From Mixta mediterraneensis (GTDB lineage: Bacteria > Pseudomonadota > Gammaproteobacteria > Enterobacterales > Enterobacteriaceae): DNA of 64,000 nucleotides. The notes under the pieces were generated by a model that did not search any database, was not told the DNA's origin, and was given only the letters and a program-made list of their open reading frames with translations. Below are positions 8,412 through 17,654 of the stretch, piece after piece. Positions within the stretch are counted from its first letter, which is position 1, and every line of letters starts with the position of its first letter. The stretch lies in contig NZ_JACFXY010000011.1 in the NCBI RefSeq assembly GCF_014946725.1, positions 62,001 through 126,000 of the forward strand, given 5' to 3'. The translations under genes and the position numbers were made by a program.

Positions 8412-9467
8412 GGCTTTGTTGAATAAATCGAACTTTTGCTGAGTTGAAGGATCAGATCACGCATCCTCCCGACAACACAGACCGTTCCGTGGCAAAGCAA
8501 AAGTTCAAAATCACCAACTGGCCCACCTACAACAAAGCCCTCATCAACCGTGGCTCCCTCACTTTCTGGCTGGACGATGAAGCGACTCATGCCTGGTATG
8601 AGTCGGCAACGCCTTCATCACGGGGAAGACCTCAGCGCTATTCTGACCTTGCCATCACCACCGTCCTGATGATTAAACGCCTGTTCCGGCTGACCCTGCG
8701 GGCTGCGCAGGGTTTTATTGATTCCATTTTTGCCCTGATGAACGTTCCGTTGCGCTGCCCGGATTACAGCAGTGTCAGCAAGCGGGCAAAGTCGGTTAAT
8801 GTCTGTTTCAAAACACCCACCCGGGGTGAAATCGCACACCTGGTGATTGATTCCACCGGGCTGAAGGTTTTTGGTGAAGGCGAATGGAAAGTCAAAAATC
8901 ACGGCAAAGAGCGCCGTCGTACCTGGCGGAAGCTGCATCTGGCCGTTGACAGCAGAACACATGAAGTCATCTGCGCGGACCTGTCTCTGAACAACGTCAC
9001 GGACTCAGAAGCTTTCCCGGGTCTTATCCGGCAGACACACAGAAAAATCAGGGCAGCCGCAGCAGACGGCGCTTACGACACCCGACTCTGTCACGATGAA
9101 CTGCGGCGCAAGAAAATCAGTGCCCTCATCCCGCCCCGAAAAGGAGCGGGTTACTGGCCCGTAGAGTACGCAGACCGTAACCGTGCAGTAGCGAATCAGC
9201 GGCTGACCGGGAGTAATGCCCGGTGGAAATGGACAACAGATTACAACCGTCGCTCGATAGCGGAGACGGCCATGTACAGGGTAAAGCAACTGTTCGGAGG
9301 TTCACTGACGCTGCGTGATTACGATGGTCAGGTAGCAGAGGCTTTGGGCATGGTGCGTGCGCTGAATAAAATAACGAAGGCTGGTATGCCAGAAAGCGTG
9401 CGTATTGCCTGAAAACCCGGTCAGCTACAGAGTCACTCGTCCTGAAGCTGATTTATTCAACAAAGCC
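8412..9467 (+). mobile_element. IS903-type insertion sequence (IS5 family), no target duplication
   Basis: The element is 1056 bp with perfect 18-base terminal inverted repeats (GGCTTTGTTGAATAAATC at 8412-8429 and its complement at 9450-9467), which are those of IS903. The 9 bases flanking each end differ (left CTTTCCTGA, right CCGCAAAAG), so the usual 9-base duplication is missing. The left flank is a SIR2 gene and the right flank the middle of a formate dehydrogenase gene. The element therefore marks a deletion or recombination junction, not a simple insertion. Confidence 0.95.
8489..9412 (+). CDS. IS903-type transposase
   Basis: This DDE transposase of the IS5 family is 307 residues long from the GTG at 8489, the length of the IS903 enzyme, whose sequence begins at the same point (AKQKFKITNWP). 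An ATG at 8444 would add 15 residues of unlikely leader. The catalytic triad is visible as IDSTGLK, ADGAYD and AETAMY. The reading frame is complete and both terminal repeats are intact, so this copy may still be mobile. Confidence 0.93.
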   Translation: MAKQKFKITNWPTYNKALINRGSLTFWLDDEATHAWYESATPSSRGRPQRYSDLAITTVLMIKRLFRLTLRAAQGFIDSIFALMNVPLRCPDYSSVSKRAKSVNVCFKTPTRGEIAHLVIDSTGLKVFGEGEWKVKNHGKERRRTWRKLHLAVDSRTHEVICADLSLNNVTDSEAFPGLIRQTHRKIRAAAADGAYDTRLCHDELRRKKISALIPPRKGAGYWPVEYADRNRAVANQRLTGSNARWKWTTDYNRRSIAETAMYRVKQLFGGSLTLRDYDGQVAEALGMVRALNKITKAGMPESVRIA

Positions 9468-11774
9468 CCGCAAAAGGTAAAACGGCCACTGATTGATTTC
9501 GTTAAGTCGCTGGAAAACAGTATCAGCATGGAGCCGATTACCGCGGTATCCGTTATGGATACCGCGCTGCGTAAGGCAGAAATCAAAAAAACCAAAACCG
9601 TTTGTACCTATTGTGGCGTGGGTTGCAGTTTTGAAATATGGACGCGTGACCGCCATATTTTAAAAGTTCAGCCAGTTGCAGACGCACCCGCCAACGGCAT
9701 TTCTACGTGTATTAAGGGCAAGTTTGGCTGGGATTTTGTTAACAGTCCTAAACGCCTGACCACTCCGCTAATTCGTGAAGACGGACGGTTCCGGCCTGCC
9801 AGTTGGGATGAGGCGCTGGAGCACGTGGCTCAAGGGTTACGTGCGGTTGCCAGCCAGCACGGCGGTGATGCTATTGGATTCATTGGCTCCAGCAAGGCCA
9901 GTAATGAAGAAGCTTACCTGACACAGAAAATCGCCCGACTTATTTTTGGTACTAATAATGTTGATAACTCTTCACGCTACTGCCAGAACCCAGCTACCCA
10001 GGGACTTTTTCGCACTGTAGGCTATGGCGGCGATGCAGGCAGTATCAAAGATTTACAGCAGGCTGAACTGATTGTGATTGTCGGCAGCAACTTATCGGAA
10101 AACCATCCGGTTATCGCCTCGCACATCAAGCAAAGCCACAAACATCACGGGCAAAAATTATTGGTGGTTGATCCTCGTCGTCATGAAATGGCCGAACGTG
10201 CTAACTGCTATCTGCGCGTAAAGCCGGGCACTGATATGGTTTGGGCTTCGGCGATGGCGCGCTATATGTTTGACCACGGGTACGCCGATGAAGATTTTCT
10301 CCGCGAACGGGTTGTTCAGGTCGAAGAATATCGCGCTTCACTTGAGCCATTTACGCTGGAATTTGCCAGCGACATTACTGGCTTAAGCGTGGCAGAGCTG
10401 ACGGTTGCCGCTGAAATGATCGGAAATGCAGGCAGCGTTTGCCTGTTATGGGCGATGGGTATCACGCAACATAGCCACGGCGCGGATACCAGCACTGCGC
10501 TGTCAAACCTGCTGCTGGTGACCGGAAATTATGGCCGTCCCGGTACTGGCGGTTATCCGATGCGCGGTCACAATAACGTGCAGGGCGCTAGTGATTTTGG
10601 CTGCCTCAGTAACATTTATCCTGGCTATGAAAAGGTCACGGATCAGACTAAACGAGAGAAGTGGGCCAAAGCCTGGGGTGTCGCGACTGAAGCCTTGTCA
10701 GATAAGGTGGGTGCAGACAACTTCCAGATGATCCAACAGGCCCATGCGAAAAAACTGCGGGCCATGTACATCATCGGCGAAGAAACCGCTTTCTCTGATG
10801 CCGACTCCACTAAAGTCCACGAAGCTTTCAGCCGACTGGATTTTATGGTGGTACAGGACATTTTCATGAGCCGCACCGCCGAATTTGCTGATGTGGTATT
10901 GCCGGGATGTCCAGGGGTCGAGAAGGAAGGCACTTTCGTTAATACTGAACGACGTATCCAGCATTTCTCTCCGGCGATGCCGCCGCTTGGCGATAGCCGT
11001 CCGGACTGGCAAATTTTGACCGATCTTGCCGCCCGTCTGGGTCATCCGTGGCGTTATCCTAATCCCGGCGCCATCATGGCTGAAGCGGCAAGCATTGCTG
11101 AGATTTTCGCTGGCGTCAGTTATGAACAGCTGGTGGGCTGGCAGTCTCAACAGTGGCCGGTAAAAGCTGATGGTAGCAGCACACCACTGCTTTACACCGA
11201 CACCTTTCACTTTCCAGACGGAAAGGCGCATCTGTATGCGCTCAAATGGCAGCCGCCAGCCGAGAGTGCAGATAATGAATATGATTTGCTGCTGAATAAT
11301 GGCCGCATGCTGGAGCATTTCCAGTCCACTAATCAAACCGGACAGGGCGGGCGTATTCTGTCACTGTCGCCCAACTGGTTTGTTGAAATCTCGCCGCAGT
11401 TGGCTGCCGATCGTCAGTTGCAGGAGGGCGACTGGGTATCGATTGCGTCCAGACGTGGCAACCTGGAAGTGCCTGTGGTGATTACTGAGCGGGTGCACGG
11501 CAACGTCTTATTTATACCTATCCATCATGGCAAGCCGGGAGTAAACGGTTTAACCGGTGATCATCATGACCCAGACGTGAACACACCAGCATATAAAGAG
11601 ATTGCCGTGAAAATGCACAAGCTTAATCGGCCGCCGCAGCCTAATCCTTTGCCCCAACATAATTTTCGATACGGCCAGCGCACACCGCTTGATCATCTGC
11701 CAGTGGAAGGCAAATGGCAGCAGTCGGGTTATCAACAACCACCCGCACACGTAAAACATCCGGAGAAATTTTAA
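9468..11774 (+). pseudogene. Formate dehydrogenase alpha subunit, N-terminus deleted by IS903
   Basis: The coding sequence continues in frame from the IS edge to 11774 (about 768 residues). It carries the molybdopterin catalytic part of a NuoG/FdhF-type formate dehydrogenase: the [4Fe-4S] ligands in VCTYCGVGCSFEIW, then STCIKGKFGWDFVN, the catalytic Cys in SSRYCQNPATQ (codon at 9981) and the C-terminal molybdopterin-dinucleotide domain. Family members of about 980 residues begin with a [2Fe-2S] domain and two further [4Fe-4S] clusters; that part, roughly 200 residues, is missing. A TTG inside the IS at 9405 could start a fusion lacking the electron-transfer domain. DUF1641 and cytochrome bd genes follow directly, suggesting formate oxidation coupled to quinol oxidation. 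The enzyme is probably non-functional now. Confidence 0.85.
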
Positions 11775-12259
11775 TGGCCGAACGCATGCAATACGACGTG
11801 CCGCCTACGCGGACCGAACCTACCGCAAAAGAATCGCTGGATACGCTGCTGGAAAGCCTGCATGAGCATGGTTTTTTACGTCTTGCGAATGATGTGGTGA
11901 AAGCAAACAGTGAGATTGGCAAAATTCTGGTCGATGGATTAAACCGGCCCGGCTCGCAAAACGCGATTCAAAACCTGTCATTGTTAATGATGGCGCTGGG
12001 TACAATTCCACCCGAAAGGTTTAACCATATGATTATGGCGCTACGGGCCGGCCTGTTGGCGCTAAAACCGGCCAGTGAGCAGACGCAGCAGCAAACGGCT
12101 GCGCCTGGGCTGAAGGGCGTGATCTCGCTGTTGAAGGACGAAGCGCTGTGGCAAAGTCTGCGGCCTTTGTTCGCCGGCATGGAAGCTTTTTCTCAGGAAT
12201 TGCAGCGCGAAGAGGAGCCACCCGTAACCCGTTACAGCGGAAAGCCGACCCATGAGTGA
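11774..12259 (+). CDS. DUF1641 protein of formate dehydrogenase operons
   Basis: This 161-residue soluble protein has a DUF1641 core (GFLRLANDVVKANSEIGKIL, and NAIQNLSLLMMALGTIPP around residues 65-82). Such proteins are encoded beside formate dehydrogenase alpha subunits in Bacillus (YrhD-like) and other bacteria; their exact role is not established. The start overlaps the formate dehydrogenase stop by one base (TAATG) and the end overlaps cydA by 8 bases, so translation is coupled through the operon. The start was chosen at that overlap; a longer frame would read into the preceding gene. Confidence 0.8.
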   Translation: MAERMQYDVPPTRTEPTAKESLDTLLESLHEHGFLRLANDVVKANSEIGKILVDGLNRPGSQNAIQNLSLLMMALGTIPPERFNHMIMALRAGLLALKPASEQTQQQTAAPGLKGVISLLKDEALWQSLRPLFAGMEAFSQELQREEEPPVTRYSGKPTHE

Positions 12260-13622
12260 TGCAGAATGGGTGCTGTTGCTGTCGCGTGGTCAGTTTGCGC
12301 TGACAATGGGTATGCACATCACGCTTGCGGCATTAACGCTGGGTCTTGCGCCTTTTCTGGTTTGGTTTGAGGCGCGCTGGCTCTGGGGCAATCATCCTGG
12401 CGCACGGGAGGCGCTGCATTTCTGGCTAAAGATTTTTGCGCTGACGGTGGCAATCGGTGCGGTTTCTGGCGTAGTGATGGAGTTTCAGTTTGGCACCAAC
12501 TGGGCGCCGTTCTCTCAGCGGGTAGGGGGCGTAATTGGCCCTTTGCTGTTTTATGAAGTGCTGGTGGCTTTTTTTCTTGAATCAGCTCTGACTGGCGTAA
12601 TGCTGTTCGGTATGGGACGTATTCGGCCCGGTATTCATTTCATCGTTACCTGTTTGGTGGCCATTGGGGCATTTCTCAGCGCGTTCTGGATCCTTGCTGC
12701 TAATTCCTGGATGCAAACACCGGCTAACTTTTCACGGGATGAAGCCGGTGTGTTTCATCCCAACAGCGTGTTTACTCTGCTTTCCGCACCCTCGTTCCCC
12801 TGGCGCTTTGCCCATATGCTACTGGCTACGCTGATTGCGGTGGCGTTCATGATAGCTGGCGTAGCGGCGTGGCGTGTGCTGCATCGTCCGCAGGAAGCGG
12901 CGACCCAATTCATGCTGACCAGTGCTATCACCTTTTGTCTGTTTGCCGTGCCGCTGCAACTGATTATTGGGGACCTTCACGGTGAAAATACGCTGCGTTA
13001 TCAGCCTGCCAAGCTGGCGGCGATAGAGGGCAGCTGGAAGCCGCCCGCGACAGACCAGGGAGAGCCGCTGCGGCTGTTTGCGATACCCGATCAGCAAATG
13101 CAGCGTAATCTTGCTGAAGTCGCGATCCCTAATGTGGGATCGCTGTACCTGCGACATAACTTCTACGGCCATATAAAAAGCCTGAGTGAATTTTCCGCTG
13201 ATTCGCTGCCACCGGTACTGCTGGTGTTTTTTTCGTTTCGCGTAATGGTCGGGCTGGGCATATTAATGTTGATCACCACGCTGGTCGCCAATGTGCAGCG
13301 CTGGCGGGGGAAACTGATCCGATCGCGTCGTTTATTATGGTGGCTGGTGTGGATGTCGCCGGGTGGATTCATCGCCATGCTGGCCGGTTGGCTGGTGACT
13401 GAACTGGGGCGCCAGCCGTGGACGGTTTATGGCTTGTTACGCACCGCGCAAAGTGTTTCAGCGCTGCCGCTCGGCTGGATGTTGGCGTCTGTTATCGGCG
13501 TGCTGCTGATCTACAGCCTGAGCTTCGCGCTGGGCCTGCGCTACCTGTTGCAACATGTAAATTCGCCGCTGCCACAGGAACCCCACATTGTCGCCAATAT
13601 GTTAACCACCTCATCGAGATAA
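12252..13622 (+). CDS. Cytochrome bd-type ubiquinol oxidase subunit I (CioA/CydA-like)
   Basis: This 456-residue inner-membrane protein with about nine hydrophobic segments oxidises quinol and reduces oxygen. Heme-ligand His22 lies in RGQFALTMGMHITLA, a second His in WRFAHMLLATLI (about residue 190), and the family signature GRQPW is present near residue 390. The quinol-binding loop is short, which places it in the cyanide-insensitive (CIO) group and not with E. coli CydA (522 residues). Its start lies within the DUF1641 gene, and cydB follows after 6 bases. The neighbourhood implies a formate-to-oxygen respiratory chain when the dehydrogenase was intact. Confidence 0.88.
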   Translation: MSDAEWVLLLSRGQFALTMGMHITLAALTLGLAPFLVWFEARWLWGNHPGAREALHFWLKIFALTVAIGAVSGVVMEFQFGTNWAPFSQRVGGVIGPLLFYEVLVAFFLESALTGVMLFGMGRIRPGIHFIVTCLVAIGAFLSAFWILAANSWMQTPANFSRDEAGVFHPNSVFTLLSAPSFPWRFAHMLLATLIAVAFMIAGVAAWRVLHRPQEAATQFMLTSAITFCLFAVPLQLIIGDLHGENTLRYQPAKLAAIEGSWKPPATDQGEPLRLFAIPDQQMQRNLAEVAIPNVGSLYLRHNFYGHIKSLSEFSADSLPPVLLVFFSFRVMVGLGILMLITTLVANVQRWRGKLIRSRRLLWWLVWMSPGGFIAMLAGWLVTELGRQPWTVYGLLRTAQSVSALPLGWMLASVIGVLLIYSLSFALGLRYLLQHVNSPLPQEPHIVANMLTTSSR

Positions 13623-13628
13623 CGGACA

Positions 13629-14558
13629 ATGAACTTAGCCGATCTGTCCGCGCTGACGCTGCTGTTTTCACTGTTGATGTACGTATGGCTGGATGGTGCC
13701 GATCTCGGGGTCGGTATGCTGTTTTTCTGGTTCCGTGATGAAGAGCAAAAACAGCGCATGGTCCACAGCATCCTGCCGGTGTGGGACGCTAATGAAACCT
13801 GGCTGGTACTGCTGGCGGGCGGTCTGTTGGCGCTGTTTCCTGTGGCTTATAGCACATTATTTAGCGCGCTGTATTTACCGGTTTTTATCATGCTGCTGTG
13901 TCTGTTTATGCGGGCGCTGGCGCTGGAATATCGCTCGCAGGCCAGCGACAGGTTAAAACACTGGCTGGATAAACTATTGCCGCTGTCTTCGGCGTTAGCG
14001 GCGTTTTGTCAGGGATGGTGCGCAGGCGTGGTGCTGGAAGGGCGGGGCCTGTCCGGCTTTAGCCTGTACGCAATGGTGTCTGGCTTCGGCTTAATGACGA
14101 TTTATTTGTTACTTGGTTGCTGCTGGATCCGCTGGCGCATTGGTGAAGCAGTGGAAATGCTGGCAAACGCATTAGCATGGTTTTTCTGGGTGGTTGCGCT
14201 GGTACTGTTTTTAGCGTTGATCTTGCTTAATCCCGATCCCTGGCAGCAAACGTGGAGCGGATGGGGCAAAGGCCTTTGCCTGTTGATCGGTATGCTGTGG
14301 TTAATGCTGCTGTTTGCGCTATACCGTTCTGGTCCACATGTACAAATTGCTATAACGCTGGCGCTGATCACCGCAGTAATTGCAGGCGTGACCTGGGGCA
14401 TGTATCCATGGTTAATTCCGCACAAGCTTGATCTCCATGAAAGCGCTTCCGGTACGATAACACAGGGATTTGTGTTAACGGGCGTGGCCTTTGTCATGCC
14501 GGTTACGCTTATTTATCACACCTGGACGTTCTGGGTATTCCATGGAAAAGTGAAATAG
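13629..14558 (+). CDS. Cytochrome bd-type ubiquinol oxidase subunit II (CioB/CydB-like)
   Basis: This 309-residue multi-spanning membrane protein is partner to the preceding subunit I. The N-terminal signature YVWLDGADLGVGMLF and the segment VWDANETWLVLLAGGLLALFP are characteristic of CydB. It is shorter than E. coli CydB (379 residues), as is common for CIO-type subunits. No CydX-like small subunit is seen immediately downstream. It is the last gene of the formate dehydrogenase-DUF1641-cioAB operon; about 180 bases separate it from dhaK. Confidence 0.87.
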   Translation: MNLADLSALTLLFSLLMYVWLDGADLGVGMLFFWFRDEEQKQRMVHSILPVWDANETWLVLLAGGLLALFPVAYSTLFSALYLPVFIMLLCLFMRALALEYRSQASDRLKHWLDKLLPLSSALAAFCQGWCAGVVLEGRGLSGFSLYAMVSGFGLMTIYLLLGCCWIRWRIGEAVEMLANALAWFFWVVALVLFLALILLNPDPWQQTWSGWGKGLCLLIGMLWLMLLFALYRSGPHVQIAITLALITAVIAGVTWGMYPWLIPHKLDLHESASGTITQGFVLTGVAFVMPVTLIYHTWTFWVFHGKVK

Positions 14559-14741
14559 TTAGCGCGATAGCTGTGAGCTTAGCAATTCTGCTGTCGCGCA
14601 AACATATCATGCAAATGGGGCTGACATGGATTTCTGCGGGTTGAGACATTACCAGCGCATTTTACCTCCGCTATTCATTTCCTTGTGTAACACTTTTTCA
14701 TCACGCAAATAACATCGAACCAATCAGATGAGGAATAAGTA

Positions 14742-16388
14742 ATGACCAAATTCATGATGAATAAAAAGGAAGATCTTGTTGCTGAAGCGCTGGATGGCAT
14801 CATTTACGCTAATCCATGGCGAAATCTGGTGCGACTCGATGTCGATCCATGGATCCGCATTGTGATGCGTAATGACTGGGATAAAAAACGCGTAGCGCTG
14901 ATTTCTGGTGGCGGCTCGGGGCATGAGCCTGCGCATGCTGGCTTTATCGGTAAGGGCATGTTAACTGCCGCAGTATGCGGTGATGTGTTTGCTTCGCCAG
15001 GCGTGGAAGCCGTGTATAACGCCATCGTCAACCTGACTGGCGATGCCGGGTGCCTGTTAATCGTAAAAAATTACACTGGCGATCGTCTTAACTTTGGCCT
15101 GGCCGCTGAAAAAGCGCGTAAGGCAGGATTTAATGTCAGCATGGTGATCGTGGGTGATGATGTCGCCCTGCCTGAAAATCCTCAGCCGCGCGGTGTGGCG
15201 GGAACCTTGCTGGTGCATAAAATTGCGGGATTTGTTGCTGAACGGGGTGACGATTTGGCAACGGTGACCAAAATCGCCGAGTCGGCGAATAACGCGCTGA
15301 CTACCATGGGCGTCGCCATGTCGAGCTGTCATTTGCCTGGCGAAAATACGAACGAACGTGTGCCGGAGGGCAGCGTAGAACTGGGTCTTGGTATTCATGG
15401 TGAACCGGGCATTGAGGTTATGGAATCACAAAGTAGCCAGCAAATCGCCAAACAGCTTCTGACAAAAGTGTTTAATCAGCAGCAGAGTGAAAAACCGTGC
15501 GCGCTGTTGGTCAACAATCTCGGTGGAATGTCAGCGTTAGAAATGAACCTGGTAACGCGTGACCTGATCGAATCACCACTGAGCAAAAACGTGCAGTATT
15601 TAATTGGACCTGCCGCGATGATGACCGCGCTGGATATGAAAGGTTATTCTGTTACCTGTCTTGAACTGACACCGCTGTTTGAAGAAGCCATTTGCGCCCC
15701 CGTAGAAGCCGCAGGCTGGTTAAAAGCGGTAAAAATTGAAGCACTGAAATCCCATAAAGCGAAAAAACAGGCCAGTGAGATCAACGCTGAACCGTCTGAA
15801 AACGCGGAAGTCGCGCGCATCATCAATACTATTTGCGAAACCCTGATCGCCAATGAAAGCGATCTAAACAAGCTGGATGCGCAGGTTGGTGATGGTGATA
15901 CCGGTTCAACGTTCGCCGCGGGGGCGCGCCAAATTTATGATGAGTGTAAAGGAAAACAATTGCCGCTAAACGTCTTACCCGATCTGTTAGCGGTAACAGG
16001 CGAGCGGCTGGCAAAAGTGATGGGCGGCTCCAGCGGCGTGTTAATGGCTATCTTCTTTACCGCTGCCGGACAAAAAATGGCGGAGGGCGACGCGTTGCCT
16101 GAAGCGCTGCAAAAAGGTTTGGAAAAAATGAAGCATTATGGCGGCGCGCAGCTCGGCGATCGTACCTTAATCGATGCGCTACAACCCGCAATTGAAGCGA
16201 TGGTTAACGGCAAAGATTTCACTGACGTGGCCGATGCCGCGAATAATGGCGCGGAAAATACCGCCAGCATGACAAAGGCCAAGGCAGGGCGCTCGTCATA
16301 TCTCAACAGCGAAAATTTGCATGGCGTCCAGGATCCGGGCGCCGTGGCAATTGCGCGGGTATTTGCTGCGCTAAAACAAATACAATAA
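14742..16388 (+). CDS. dhaK: ATP-dependent dihydroxyacetone kinase
   Basis: This 548-residue single-chain kinase phosphorylates dihydroxyacetone with ATP, like the Citrobacter freundii enzyme (552 residues). The N-terminal DhaK domain has SGGGSGHEPAHAGFIG and the substrate-binding His219 in GLGIHGEPGIE. The C-terminal DhaL-type ATP domain starts near residue 355 and carries the metal-binding cluster DAQVGDGDTGSTF and GGSSGVL. The ribosome site GAGGAA is 8 bases before the ATG. It stands alone: no glycerol dehydrogenase, aldolase or PTS-type subunit is adjacent. A hairpin follows the stop codon. Confidence 0.93.
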   Translation: MTKFMMNKKEDLVAEALDGIIYANPWRNLVRLDVDPWIRIVMRNDWDKKRVALISGGGSGHEPAHAGFIGKGMLTAAVCGDVFASPGVEAVYNAIVNLTGDAGCLLIVKNYTGDRLNFGLAAEKARKAGFNVSMVIVGDDVALPENPQPRGVAGTLLVHKIAGFVAERGDDLATVTKIAESANNALTTMGVAMSSCHLPGENTNERVPEGSVELGLGIHGEPGIEVMESQSSQQIAKQLLTKVFNQQQSEKPCALLVNNLGGMSALEMNLVTRDLIESPLSKNVQYLIGPAAMMTALDMKGYSVTCLELTPLFEEAICAPVEAAGWLKAVKIEALKSHKAKKQASEINAEPSENAEVARIINTICETLIANESDLNKLDAQVGDGDTGSTFAAGARQIYDECKGKQLPLNVLPDLLAVTGERLAKVMGGSSGVLMAIFFTAAGQKMAEGDALPEALQKGLEKMKHYGGAQLGDRTLIDALQPAIEAMVNGKDFTDVADAANNGAENTASMTKAKAGRSSYLNSENLHGVQDPGAVAIARVFAALKQIQ

Positions 16389-16401
16389 CGCGTTAGCTTT
16401 T

Positions 16402-16439
16402 CTTCCCGTTCTGGCCGGATTCATAGCCATAACGGGAAG
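16402..16439 (+). terminator. Hairpin after dhaK
   Basis: CTTCCCGTT (16402-16410) and AACGGGAAG (16431-16439) are perfect arms around a 20-base loop, starting 13 bases after the dhaK stop. There is no long T-run after it, so it may be a terminator or a 3'-end stabiliser. Confidence 0.5.
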
Positions 16440-16717
16440 GGCTGATTCGGTGTTGCAAAAAAGCCCGGCGGCCTTTCATTATCTTCGCTTTTCTGTGGTG
16501 ACGGTGGATAAATCACCTTCAAAATAACAAGTCAGAATGAAAAATATCACGCTAAATATTCCAGTACGCCTGGCGGAAGCGGGTGAATTTTTTATCGCAC
16601 TTCACAGATGGGTATATAGTTAATAAGCGGCTGAATCTTAACGTTTCGCAAAGGTATCATTACGGCTGGTTAATATTTAGCTGCTGTTTAATTTATTTTT
16701 TCCCACAGGAGTGATTT

Positions 16718-17263
16718 GTGAAGAAATTAGCGTGCGCCATTTTATTCGCCACATTACCGATTACCAGCATGGCGGCATCGGTATTTACGCTGCAATCCAA
16801 AGATTTTACTGACAATGCCGTACTAGAGAAGAAATTTGCTGGCGGCAACAAAAGTAACCCTTCTTGTACCGGTGAAAATGTCTCGCCTGAACTTAACTGG
16901 TCACATGTTCCTGTCGGCACCCAAAGTTTCGCTTTATTAATTACCGATCCGTCCGGCGGCAAAGGCATGGGTGTGACTCATATGGTGGCATACAACATCT
17001 CCGTAAACCGAAGCGCTTTTGCGCAAGGCGAGCTAACACAAGGTAAAGGTTATACCGGCGGTCAAAATTCGCCTGGCACCACCCGTTATTACGGTCCTTG
17101 CCCCCCGGCGGGTAGCGGTCTGCATCATTATAACTTTGTATTGATCGCCACCGATCTTCCCGCACAGTTAAAAGCGGGTTTAACGCATGCTGAATTATTG
17201 AGCCAGTTGAAAGGACATACATTAGGCGCTGCAAGCACCGTTGGCCGTTTTGGTAACGATTAA
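16718..17263 (+). CDS. Secreted PEBP/YbcL-family protein
   Basis: This 181-residue protein has a Sec signal peptide (MKKLACAILFATLP, cleavage probably after SMA at residue 20). The mature domain belongs to the phosphatidylethanolamine-binding / Raf-kinase-inhibitor-like family: SPELNWSHVPVGTQSFALL, DPSGGKGMGVTHMVAYNI and YYGPCPPAGSGLHHYNF form the ligand pocket. It is the periplasmic type related to E. coli YbcL; the ligand is not established. The gene stands alone with its own terminator. Confidence 0.87.
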   Translation: MKKLACAILFATLPITSMAASVFTLQSKDFTDNAVLEKKFAGGNKSNPSCTGENVSPELNWSHVPVGTQSFALLITDPSGGKGMGVTHMVAYNISVNRSAFAQGELTQGKGYTGGQNSPGTTRYYGPCPPAGSGLHHYNFVLIATDLPAQLKAGLTHAELLSQLKGHTLGAASTVGRFGND

Positions 17264-17272
17264 GTAAAGATG

Positions 17273-17294
17273 GTGCGGATAATTCCGCACTTTT
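17273..17294 (+). terminator. Rho-independent terminator of the PEBP gene
   Basis: GTGCGGA (17273-17279) and TCCGCAC (17284-17290) form a 7-base stem with a tight loop, followed directly by TTTT. It begins 10 bases after the stop codon. Confidence 0.8.
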
Positions 17295-17620
17295 GATTAT
17301 CTGCATAGTCAGACCAGCTGTTATAGCATGCGCTGCATGGTTTTAATGACAAGCCAGCCATGCTTTTTAAATCGCACAGAAAATAACCATTATAGTTACA
17401 ACATACTTTAGGTAGCTACGATCATCTTCATTAAATATTGAAGTGAAAACGGCTGCGTTATCAGGTAAGTAAGCACATGGCGGGAAGGAAAGTGTACTGA
17501 AACCTTTATTTTTTGCCGGGCTAGCAGCGCGCGTCAGCTCGTCGTCAAAATAGGAAATAGTCGGACAAAGCAGCGAAGAGTAACAGCAAATAGCTTGAGA
17601 AAATAGATACGGAGCATGGC

Positions 17621-17645
17621 AAAAAAACCGGGGCTAGCCCGGTTT
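17621..17645 (-). terminator. Rho-independent terminator of the proP-like gene
   Basis: Read on the minus strand, AAACCGGG and CCCGGTTT pair around a 5-base loop and end in seven T. It lies 10 bases beyond the proP-like stop codon. Confidence 0.88.
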
Positions 17646-17654
17646 AGTCATTGA

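Noticed and set aside
10698..11336. 212-codon antisense frame inside formate dehydrogenase
   Set aside because: It is a shadow of the conserved molybdopterin gene on the other strand.
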